A stretch of 7,537 nucleotides of DNA from Treponema sp. (GTDB taxonomy: Bacteria > Spirochaetota > Spirochaetia > Treponematales > Breznakiellaceae). Numbering within the stretch: position 1 is the first letter of the stretch; each line of letters starts with the position of its first letter. Under the pieces are notes generated by a model. It was not told the DNA's origin, searched no databases, and was given only the letters and a program-made list of their open reading frames with translations. The position numbers and the translations under genes were made by a program. The stretch covers positions 1 to 7,537 of the forward strand of contig WQWD01000116.1 in assembly GCA_009785545.1 (NCBI GenBank). The letters are read 5' to 3'. Below, in pieces: positions 1 through 5,374 of this stretch.

Positions 1-70
1 CTCCGGGAACACTTGTGAACTTGCCCCTGTCCACTTGACAGGGACAAGTGCACTTGCGGAGGGCTTTTTT
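1..70 (+). terminator. Large hairpin plus T-run, probable terminator of an upstream gene
   Basis: A 12-base arm at 20-31 pairs with 37-48 with one mismatch (C24/A44) around a 5-base loop. An outer clamp pairs 1-5 (CTCCG) with 57-61 (CGGAG), and six T follow at 65-70. The right arm continues as GGGC after position 61, so the left arm probably continues beyond the window edge. The hexamer CACTTG occurs at 10-15, 32-37 and 51-56 and its complement CAAGTG at 45-50, so alternative pairings compete. Read on the plus strand this has the form of a rho-independent terminator for a gene ending left of the window. That gene is not visible, so the assignment is inference. Confidence 0.55.
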
Positions 71-79
71 ATATACACG

Positions 80-200
80 AGGCAATTGCAAAACTTCAGT
101 TTTTGCAATTGTTTCTTTAAAAAAGGCAATTTTGCAGCCTTTAGGGCGAAAAATTGCAGAGCCTCTGCAAAACTAACCGAGTTTTGCAAGAGGCTCACAT
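80..200. repeat. Cluster of inverted repeats built on TGCAAAA, upstream of the first gene
   Basis: Three successive hairpins fill this stretch. The first pairs 83-93 with 101-111 (11 bp, perfect, 7-base loop). The second pairs 126-133 with 150-157 (8 bp) and has a small GC-rich inner stem near 137-147. The third pairs 159-174 with 180-196 (16 bp, one bulged A at 189, 5-base loop). The heptamer TGCAAAA or its complement occurs exactly at 87-93, 101-107, 130-136, 166-172 and 182-188, with a degenerate copy near 152-158. The last hairpin ends 14 bases before the SD of the next gene. It may be a nested palindromic repeat, or a structured 5' leader if transcription starts upstream. No known riboswitch class was recognised. 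Confidence 0.6.
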
Positions 201-210
201 ATCACAAAAT

Positions 211-216
211 GAGGAG
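211..216 (+). promoter_or_regulatory. Ribosome binding site of the barrel protein gene
   Basis: GAGGAG lies 5 bases before the ATG at 222 and matches the anti-SD core well. It fixes the start of this gene. It is the only canonical, well-placed SD among the six genes here, so this gene appears to use ordinary initiation on a leadered mRNA. Confidence 0.8.
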
Positions 217-221
217 TTAAA

Positions 222-1088
222 ATGAAAACGACACAAAAACTAATTGGGCTTATCGTATTTCTATTGATAGGAATAAGCGCCGTTGCCGCACAAGACCTGA
301 TCATCCTAAGAGACGGGAACGTCATCGAAGCAAGAGTAACGGAAATATCCACAACGGAAATCAGATACCGCCGCTTTGACTTTCTGGACGGCCCCATCTT
401 TGTTGCTCCTGTAGCAAACGTTCTTTCCATAAGATTTGAGGGCGGCACTGTTCAGGTATTTAACCAAGCCGCTCCTGCCCATGTTGCAACTGCCCCTGCC
501 GCACAACAACGCACTCGGGCTGAACAACAATTTGATTGGGATAATAGAAGTACAGCGATTGACCCTGACATATTTATCTTTAGTATCAGCGCCAATGCAG
601 GCGGCGTTTTAGGAGGTGACTTTGGAGGTGGCGGCGGTTTGCGTATAGAACTTGGCAGAGGTAATTTTAATGCTGATGTATTGCTGGGAGGAAATATAGG
701 TGTCGGCAGCGGCTTTGTCGGCTTTGTTGGCTTAGCCACATTCAATTATTTTTGGCACAGCAGGCTTGGAGGGTTCTACCTTGGCGGAGGTTTGGGTACT
801 AATCCTGTTTGGGAAGAATTGTGGAGCGATATGAGAGATGATTGGGTATGGACGGGTGATATTCGACAAACCTTTACAATAGGGTTAAATACCGGTTATA
901 AGTTTGTAACAAGAGTAGGTTTTTACTTCCGTGTAGGCGCATTTTTAGGAGCCGGGTTCATCTTAGGCGAACAACCCGAGTTCGCCACCGAAATAGGACC
1001 CGGATCAACATTCGAAGGATTCGGCGCAATGAGAAGAACTCGTTTCATTCTCAACCCGGACATTTCATTCGGTTGGACTATGAGATAG
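222..1088 (+). CDS. Secreted, probable outer-membrane beta-barrel protein (hypothetical)
   Basis: The protein has 288 residues and probably sits in the outer envelope; its function is unknown. Residues 1-23 form a signal peptide: K2 and K6, a hydrophobic stretch L7-I18, then A-V-A-A before Q24. Residues 25-81 form a compact beta module with the pattern I-L-R-D-G-N-V-I-E-A-R-V, then I-R-Y, G-P-I-F and I-R-F. This type recurs at the N-terminus of exported proteins in spirochaetes and Bacteroidetes. An Ala/Gln-rich linker follows (about 82-108). From about 115 to the end, Gly- and aromatic-rich alternating stretches (for example near 126-145 and 155-195) suggest transmembrane beta-strands, with the last residues reading F-G-W-T-M-R. 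The ATG is supported by GAGGAG 5 bases upstream and by the intact signal peptide. No terminator with a T-run follows. The barrel is inferred from composition, and a soluble periplasmic beta protein is the alternative. Confidence 0.8.
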   Translation: MKTTQKLIGLIVFLLIGISAVAAQDLIILRDGNVIEARVTEISTTEIRYRRFDFLDGPIFVAPVANVLSIRFEGGTVQVFNQAAPAHVATAPAAQQRTRAEQQFDWDNRSTAIDPDIFIFSISANAGGVLGGDFGGGGGLRIELGRGNFNADVLLGGNIGVGSGFVGFVGLATFNYFWHSRLGGFYLGGGLGTNPVWEELWSDMRDDWVWTGDIRQTFTIGLNTGYKFVTRVGFYFRVGAFLGAGFILGEQPEFATEIGPGSTFEGFGAMRRTRFILNPDISFGWTMR

Positions 1089-1121
1089 CATTTGCGGTAG
1101 CATTACACAATCATAATTGAT

Positions 1122-1285
1122 TCCCCCCACTACAGACTTGTACGCAAAGGGGGGGGATATAACCGTTGACAGGGGGAGAGGCGTGGCTGGCAGGAAAAAC
1201 AATCTCAGGGACTCCTCGCCAGAGAGACTGCGTCACATACTCGTATGTGCGCAGGCTCGGAGGCGAACTCCCCCAGAGTTTTCCC
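1122..1285. other. GC-rich, highly self-complementary intergenic element
   Basis: This gap between two genes is clearly richer in GC than the flanking coding DNA. C-run 1122-1128 (TCCCCCC) pairs with 1151-1157 (GGGGGGA). Separately, 1172-1178 (GGGGGAG) pairs with 1268-1274 (CTCCCCC). This encloses a nested stem: 1216-1220 with 1262-1266, 1224-1226 with 1256-1258, 1228-1232 with 1250-1254, and a tip 1234-1239 with 1244-1249. A last small hairpin pairs 1266-1270 with 1276-1280 and competes with the long stem. No T-run follows, so it is not a classic rho-independent terminator. Open frames on both strands cross it, but none has a start signal or protein-like composition. It could be a structured RNA, a dispersed intergenic repeat, or a processing/termination site for the first gene. 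Confidence 0.5.
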
Positions 1286-1346
1286 GAGCAGACACCGCCG
1301 CCGGAGCTTGTACGGTGATTGTCTACATCTTCCCTCATTGTCTTCC

Positions 1347-1352
1347 GATAAT
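1347..1352 (+). promoter_or_regulatory. Possible -10 box directly before the VWA gene
   Basis: GATAAT matches the sigma70 -10 consensus at five of six positions and ends 5 bases before the ATG at 1358. The hexamer 17 bases upstream (1324-1329) is a poor -35, so this is the weakest of the plus-strand promoter calls. No SD is visible between it and the ATG. If used, transcription would start at or next to the start codon. Confidence 0.35.
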
Positions 1353-1357
1353 ATTAT

Positions 1358-2476
1358 ATGAAAAATCGTTTTGCTGTGGTCATCTTCCTGTCGGTTTTTT
1401 GTTTACCGCTTCCTCTTTGGGCGCTGGATTTATCGCTTAATACAGGCGATATTCTGCTGGAGTTGAGGGCTGACGGCGGTTATCATTTATTTATCAGGAA
1501 AAAGCCGGATATCGCTTCTGTGCTTTTGACCGAATCTACCAGAGACCCGAATCTGATGGCGGATAATTTCGCCTATCGTGCGGGCGAATGGAACCCGATA
1601 AACGGCGATGAAATACGTCTGCTTGACGGAGTTCCCATCTCAAGAGAAAGCGGGATTTTTTCGCTTATTTCATCTACTCCGGTTGATCATCCGATGTTGG
1701 GGCAGGCTTTTCATATTTATATGCCTTATGCTCTTTACTACGGACATCCTCACACACGACACGGGCGAGTTTTCATTACTGACGGAACGTTCATCAATAT
1801 TAGGGCATTCGCTCTTCCTTTTGGTGATTATCGTGGACCTTTTCGGGACAACCCTTTTGTTCTTGAAGCCATACAGGAGCCTTCGCCCGACGACCCCGAA
1901 GGCGGTTTCATGCCGGAAGCTGTTGAAGCCTTCCGGGAAATCTCCCGTGTAAATAGCGGAGATTTCATGTTTACGGAAGACTCAGAAGAAATAACAAAAA
2001 TAATCAGAGATGTTTTAGAAAGAGAAAAAGGAAAAAACCTCGACCTTGTTATCTGTATCGATACAACCGGAAGCATGAGGCCGCACATAGACGGTGTTCG
2101 CAGGGAACTTGTCACAGTACTCGAAGAAATGTTAAGTTATTTTCCTTCTTTCAGAATCGGAATGGTTCAGTTCAAGGATTACAATGACACCTACCTTACA
2201 AGGCTTACTCAGTTTACAAACGACTTCGCCCGATTCCAGCGAGCGTTAAACGCTATACGCCCCCACGGCGGCGGCGACATTCCCGAAGCTGTTTTTGAAG
2301 CTCTTTACGACGGTGCAACCAGATTTCCATGGGAGGCAGAAGCCAGAGTGATGATATTGATAGGAGACGCCCCGCCTCACCCAAGACCAAGGGGAAGAGT
2401 CACCAGAGACATGACATTCAGAGCGATTGAAGAACGGGAAATTACCATACATACAATACTTTTACCGCACCCCTGA
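1358..2476 (+). CDS. Secreted von Willebrand factor A domain protein
   Basis: The protein has 372 residues and is predicted to be exported. Residues 1-22 are a signal peptide (K2, R4, hydrophobic core, cut after W-A22). Residues 23-205 form an N-terminal region I do not recognise, rich in beta and aromatic residues. A charged helix (about 209-228) leads to a C-terminal VWA domain (about 229-372). Its metal-ion-dependent adhesion site is complete: D235-T-T-G-S239, the GGGD-I-P-E variant with D307, and a late I-G-D337 strand end. The chain stops right after the last VWA strand. VWA domains with this site normally bind a divalent cation and a protein partner; the partner here is unknown. The start is fixed by an in-frame TAA at 1349 and by the signal peptide, yet no SD precedes it. 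The next gene begins 72 bases downstream with its own promoter, so the two need not be co-transcribed. Confidence 0.88.
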   Translation: MKNRFAVVIFLSVFCLPLPLWALDLSLNTGDILLELRADGGYHLFIRKKPDIASVLLTESTRDPNLMADNFAYRAGEWNPINGDEIRLLDGVPISRESGIFSLISSTPVDHPMLGQAFHIYMPYALYYGHPHTRHGRVFITDGTFINIRAFALPFGDYRGPFRDNPFVLEAIQEPSPDDPEGGFMPEAVEAFREISRVNSGDFMFTEDSEEITKIIRDVLEREKGKNLDLVICIDTTGSMRPHIDGVRRELVTVLEEMLSYFPSFRIGMVQFKDYNDTYLTRLTQFTNDFARFQRALNAIRPHGGGDIPEAVFEALYDGATRFPWEAEARVMILIGDAPPHPRPRGRVTRDMTFRAIEEREITIHTILLPHP

Positions 2477-2513
2477 TATTTCCGCATTTTGTCTGTCGGC
2501 ACTCACTATATAG

Positions 2514-2542
2514 TTGACAACTGCCAACAGAGAGAGGATAAT
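2514..2542 (+). promoter_or_regulatory. Strong sigma70-type promoter of the Deg protease gene
   Basis: A perfect -35 TTGACA (2514-2519), a 17-base spacer and a -10 GATAAT (2537-2542) form a near-consensus promoter. Only six bases separate the -10 from the ATG at 2549, so the predicted transcription start falls on the A of that ATG. A purine-rich GAGAGG at 2532-2537 lies inside the spacer and the -10, so it would not be on this transcript. It could act as an SD only on read-through mRNA from the VWA gene. Confidence 0.7.
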
Positions 2543-2548
2543 GGAATA

Positions 2549-4015
2549 ATGAAAAAAATTATTTATATCTTCGTATTCATGTTAGTAACTATCCCTTTAA
2601 TTGCGGATATAAACATCAATAACTCGATAGTCAGGATATATACTGTAAGAAGTAATTATAGCTATGTTAATCCATGGCAAAGAACAGGGCAATCAAGCGG
2701 AACAGGATCCGGCAGTATCATAGATGGCAACAGAATTCTAACTAACGCTCATGTAGTAAGAAATGCCACATTTATACAAGTCAGGAAAGCCGGGGAAGCA
2801 AGGAGATATACTGCCAGGGTTGCTTCGATATCACATATAAGCGATCTTGCGGTACTTGAAGTAGAGGAACTGTCATTCTTTGAAAATTCAACTCCGCTTC
2901 AAATAGGTGAACTTCCTCATGTAAGAGACAGGATTGCTCTTTACGGATTCCCTACAGGCGGAAGTCAGATGAGCATAACAGAAGGTGTCGTATCAAGAAT
3001 ACAGCATAGCCATTATGTTCATAGCAGTGCTTATCTTTTAATATGCCAAATTGACGCCGCTCAAAACCCCGGTAACAGCGGGGGGCCGATTATTTATAAC
3101 AATAAAATTGTTGGAGTAGCTTTACAGACTATAACGGGAAGCCAAAATCTTAGCTTCGTTGTACCGGCTCCTGTAATAAATCATTTTTTAACGGATATTG
3201 GCAAAAACAACGAAAAATACAGAGGTATCCCGGAACTTGGGGTACATTTTCAAAGAATGGAAAATCCTGATCTGCGAGAGAAATCTCAAATGAAAGAAAA
3301 CCAAAGCGGTGTACTAATAGTTGGCGTACCTCATGGTTCCCCCGTTACGAACAAGATATATGTTGGTGATGTATTATTATCAATTGACGGTATAGAAATA
3401 GCTAACGATGGTTCTATTGAATTCAGACCCGGCGAAAGAACATCTTTTGTTTATGTTGTTCAGAGAAAATTTATAGATGATGTAATTACATTAGAAGTTT
3501 TAAGAAACGGCGAAATTAAAGAGCTGGAAGTTAAACTGACAGTTCCTATGCACTCCACAAGACTTGTTCCGCACCAGCAATACGATGTACCCCCGACATT
3601 TTTTATTGCGGGTGGTCTTGTCTTTGCTCCTTTAACAAGAAATTTTCTAGCTAGCTGGGGCGGACAATGGTTTACGCAAGCTCCTTCAAGGTTAATTGAA
3701 TTTTATCTAAGCGGCGTCCGCACAGACGATAGAAAAGAAGTTGTACTAATTTCAACAGTGCTGGCAGATGAAATAAATCTTGGATACCACGATATAAGAA
3801 ATTTTGTTGTAGCAAGGATCAATGGGAAAAAAATATCTACAATGAAAGATGTTGTAAATGCCATTGAAAATAACGAAGGAACCTTTCACATAATCGAAGA
3901 AGAATTCGGCAACAGAATAGTTCTTAGAAGAGATTTAGTTGATCAATATAGTGACAGGATTTTACAGATATACAGAATTAATTCAGACAGATCCGAAAAC
4001 CTTAGATTAAACTAA
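2549..4015 (+). CDS. HtrA/Deg-family serine endoprotease with PDZ and PDZ_3-like domains
   Basis: This 488-residue exported protease probably degrades or processes misfolded periplasmic proteins. A short signal peptide (M1-K-K, hydrophobic to about residue 16, I-A-D near 18-20) precedes a trypsin-like S1C domain (about 25-220). The triad is complete: H68 in T-N-A-H-V-V, D99 in S-D-L-A-V-L, and S177 in N-P-G-N-S-G-G-P. A PDZ domain spans about 226-332, with G-S-P-V and V-G-D-V-L-L-S-I-D-G. The C-terminal part (about 345-488) resembles the second, atypical PDZ of plant Deg9/Deg10-type proteases: a F-x-x-A-G-x-V-F-x-P-L-T segment, a V-V-L-I-S-x-V-L-A segment followed by I-N-x-G-Y, and V-V-A-R-I-N-G-K near the end. 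This is not the two-standard-PDZ layout of DegP. The frame is open back to a TTG at 2489, but the signal peptide and promoter position favour ATG 2549. The stop lies 12 bases from the convergent lipoprotein gene. Confidence 0.9.
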   Translation: MKKIIYIFVFMLVTIPLIADININNSIVRIYTVRSNYSYVNPWQRTGQSSGTGSGSIIDGNRILTNAHVVRNATFIQVRKAGEARRYTARVASISHISDLAVLEVEELSFFENSTPLQIGELPHVRDRIALYGFPTGGSQMSITEGVVSRIQHSHYVHSSAYLLICQIDAAQNPGNSGGPIIYNNKIVGVALQTITGSQNLSFVVPAPVINHFLTDIGKNNEKYRGIPELGVHFQRMENPDLREKSQMKENQSGVLIVGVPHGSPVTNKIYVGDVLLSIDGIEIANDGSIEFRPGERTSFVYVVQRKFIDDVITLEVLRNGEIKELEVKLTVPMHSTRLVPHQQYDVPPTFFIAGGLVFAPLTRNFLASWGGQWFTQAPSRLIEFYLSGVRTDDRKEVVLISTVLADEINLGYHDIRNFVVARINGKKISTMKDVVNAIENNEGTFHIIEEEFGNRIVLRRDLVDQYSDRILQIYRINSDRSENLRLN

Positions 4016-4027
4016 AAACTCTGCTTA

Positions 4028-4438
4028 TTAATGATTATACCAGTATTCAATATTTGCGTGTACAAAACCCAGCATACGAAGTGAATCTTCGCCCAGATCA
4101 AGGTTTGCCGCAAGTTCAAGAGCATTGGCATATTCAGCGTAAACGATTGGGTCATTAGACCTTGCGTCTGCAATGACATGGCCTGTAAGGACAAGGATTT
4201 GCTCACGGTATCCCGGTTCTGAAATGACCAGCGCTTCCAAAAAAGAAGCAGGGTCTTCTTTGAACCTTTGCAGGATTTCTTCGCCGGTTTGTCTGTCTTC
4301 ATACAAATGCGAATACCACTCAAACAAAACAACCATTTCGTTTACAGGGTCTGCGATCTGTAAACCACCCGTATTCCTTTGGCAGCCAACAAATAAGACT
4401 ATAGACAACGCTATTATTAACATCAATAATTTTTTCAT
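4028..4438 (-). CDS. Small putative lipoprotein of unknown function
   Basis: The product has 136 residues. Residues 1-18 are a lipoprotein signal: K2-K3, a hydrophobic run L4-V17, then F-V-G before C19. The F at -3 departs from the strict L-A-G-C box but fits the relaxed lipoboxes known in spirochaetes. The mature part is acidic and looks mostly helical, with heptad-like runs at about 32-48, 62-95 and 98-125, and ends Y-W-Y-N-H. I recognise no domain. The frame is open further upstream to 4711, but that extension runs antisense through uppP and would bury the lipoprotein signal. A second ATG five codons upstream (4453) is possible. The gene converges on the Deg protease gene and is divergent from uppP, with 67 bases between the two starts. 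No SD precedes the start. Confidence 0.72.
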   Translation of the reverse strand: MKKLLMLIIALSIVLFVGCQRNTGGLQIADPVNEMVVLFEWYSHLYEDRQTGEEILQRFKEDPASFLEALVISEPGYREQILVLTGHVIADARSNDPIVYAEYANALELAANLDLGEDSLRMLGFVHANIEYWYNH

Positions 4439-4445
4439 ACTATAT

Positions 4446-4451
4446 ATTATC
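4446..4451 (-). promoter_or_regulatory. Possible -10 box of the lipoprotein gene
   Basis: Read on the minus strand the bases are GATAAT, ending 7 bases before the ATG at 4438. An overlapping TATGAT (4449-4454, minus strand) is an alternative -10, 10 bases from the ATG. No good -35 is seen at 16-18 bases. The stretch is very AT-rich, so a chance match is more likely here than for the Deg protease gene. Confidence 0.35.
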
Positions 4452-4470
4452 ATAATTATTTCTGTGGGGC

Positions 4471-4499
4471 TAGACACAAACTGCCCGCAGTTATAGGAT
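4471..4499 (+). promoter_or_regulatory. Probable promoter of uppP
   Basis: TAGACA (4471-4476, five of six matches to the -35 consensus), a 17-base spacer and TAGGAT (4494-4499, four of six matches to the -10) stand six bases before the ATG at 4506. The geometry is the same as for the Deg protease gene. The AGGA at 4495-4498 that could pass for an SD 7 bases before the ATG lies inside this -10 box. The two readings (SD on a longer transcript, or -10 of a leaderless one) compete. Confidence 0.45.
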
Positions 4500-4505
4500 G
4501 ATTCA

Positions 4506-5324
4506 ATGAGCGTAATTGAGGCAATAATTTTAGGGATTGTGCAGGGGTTAACAGAATTCTTGCCTGTGAGCAGTTCGGGGCATTTGGTGCTTTTGCAGAG
4601 AATTTTTGGAATTGAACTTCCGGGTTTGTTTTTTGACACCATGCTGCACCTTGGAACATTGGCTGCGGTTTTTGCCGCATTATGGAAAGATATTTGGGAG
4701 CTGTTACGCAAGCCGTTTCAAAAACTTACGCTGTTTTTGATTCTGGGAACCATTCCGGCAGTTATCGCCGCACTTGTATTTGGCGGCACAATCGAAAAAC
4801 TGTTTGATACAGCTAAACTTTTAGGAGTTTCTTTTTTAATCACAACAGTGCTTTTAGTTACCGCCGAACTGCTTTCAAGGCGGCCTTTAAAGAGCGAAGA
4901 TACAAAAACAAAAGATAACATGAAATGGTATGACGCTTTGTTTATCGGTATCATGCAGGCAATCGCTATCCCTCCGGGAATTTCACGTTCAGGAGCGACC
5001 ATTTCAGGAGCGTTGTTCCGCAGATTTGATCGCAGTCTCGCTGCAAGATTTTCCTTCCTGTTGTCAATCCCTGCGATACTGGGAGCGGTAGTGCTGCATT
5101 CAAGAGACATTGTTACAGGAACCGTTGCAATCGAAGAAATCAGCATAATTGCCGTAATCATCGGAACTTTGACAGCCGCCGTAGTGGGTTATTTTGCGGT
5201 CAGATTTATGCTCAAAATAATCAGGGAAAAATCGCTGTTTGGTTTTGCAATTTATACCGGCGTATTGGGAATACTGGTACTCTTGGATCAATTTGTTACA
5301 CAGATCGTTTTTTATCAATATTAA
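4506..5324 (+). CDS. uppP: Undecaprenyl-diphosphate phosphatase (UppP/BacA)
   Basis: UppP is an integral inner-membrane enzyme that removes one phosphate from undecaprenyl diphosphate. This regenerates the lipid carrier used for peptidoglycan and other envelope polymers, and its overproduction is known to confer bacitracin resistance. The 272 residues match the usual family length. The first signature is Q13-G-L-T-E17-F-L-P-V-S-S-S-G-H26, with Gln at 13 where the E. coli enzyme has Glu, a common variant. The second is P157-G-I-S-R161-S-G-A-T-I-S-G-A-L, carrying the catalytic arginine. Hydrophobic segments run through most of the protein (about 73-93, 102-118, 183-198, 214-232 and 246-262 among them). 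It starts 67 bases from the divergent lipoprotein gene. No convincing terminator separates it from valS, 50 bases downstream, so read-through is possible. Confidence 0.96.
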   Translation: MSVIEAIILGIVQGLTEFLPVSSSGHLVLLQRIFGIELPGLFFDTMLHLGTLAAVFAALWKDIWELLRKPFQKLTLFLILGTIPAVIAALVFGGTIEKLFDTAKLLGVSFLITTVLLVTAELLSRRPLKSEDTKTKDNMKWYDALFIGIMQAIAIPPGISRSGATISGALFRRFDRSLAARFSFLLSIPAILGAVVLHSRDIVTGTVAIEEISIIAVIIGTLTAAVVGYFAVRFMLKIIREKSLFGFAIYTGVLGILVLLDQFVTQIVFYQY

Positions 5325-5337
5325 ATCGATTGATTAG

Positions 5338-5366
5338 TTGAAATATTTTCTCGAAAAAAGTATATT
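5338..5366 (+). promoter_or_regulatory. Probable sigma70-type promoter of valS
   Basis: TTGAAA (5338-5343, five of six), a 17-base spacer and TATATT (5361-5366, five of six) lie in the uppP-valS gap. The first valS ATG at 5375 is eight bases beyond the -10, so transcription would start at about 5373-5375. From this promoter the mRNA would have no more than about two leader bases before ATG 5375, or about 30 before the alternative ATG 5405. Confidence 0.6.
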
Positions 5367-5374
5367 AAAGCATA

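Noticed and set aside
35..220. Open frame of 61 codons across the hairpin cluster
   Set aside because: It is made almost entirely of the inverted repeats, has no SD, and its composition (runs of F, C and N) is unlike a protein.
452..745. Proline-rich minus-strand frame
   Set aside because: It is the antisense of the glycine-rich barrel region, where Gly codons read backwards as Pro or Thr.
1166..1171. Perfect TTGACA in the GC-rich gap as a -35
   Set aside because: No -10-like hexamer exists 16-18 bases downstream; the spacer and beyond are G-rich.
1149..1210. G-runs as a G-quadruplex
   Set aside because: Only two long G-runs and one GGG lie nearby, with long uneven loops; pairing with C-runs explains them better.
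1111..1338. Minus-strand frame (75 codons), and an overlapping plus-strand frame at 1117-1440, in the GC-rich gap
   Set aside because: Neither has a start signal or recognisable protein features. Both owe their length to the GC-rich self-complementary DNA, and the second runs into the VWA gene in another frame.
2489..2548. Upstream TTG start for the protease
   Set aside because: It would put twenty polar residues before an intact signal peptide and has no SD; ATG 2549 is better supported.
2541..2549. Two-codon ORF (Met-Glu-stop) overlapping the protease ATG, as a possible leader peptide
   Set aside because: Its ATG is partly inside the GATAAT -10 box and would lie upstream of the predicted transcript start.
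4439..4711. N-terminal extension of the minus-strand lipoprotein frame
   Set aside because: It runs antisense through uppP and would place the lipoprotein signal in the middle of the protein.
5314..5334. ATCAAT/ATTGAT inverted repeat after uppP as a terminator
   Set aside because: The six-base AT-rich stem is weak and no T-run follows.
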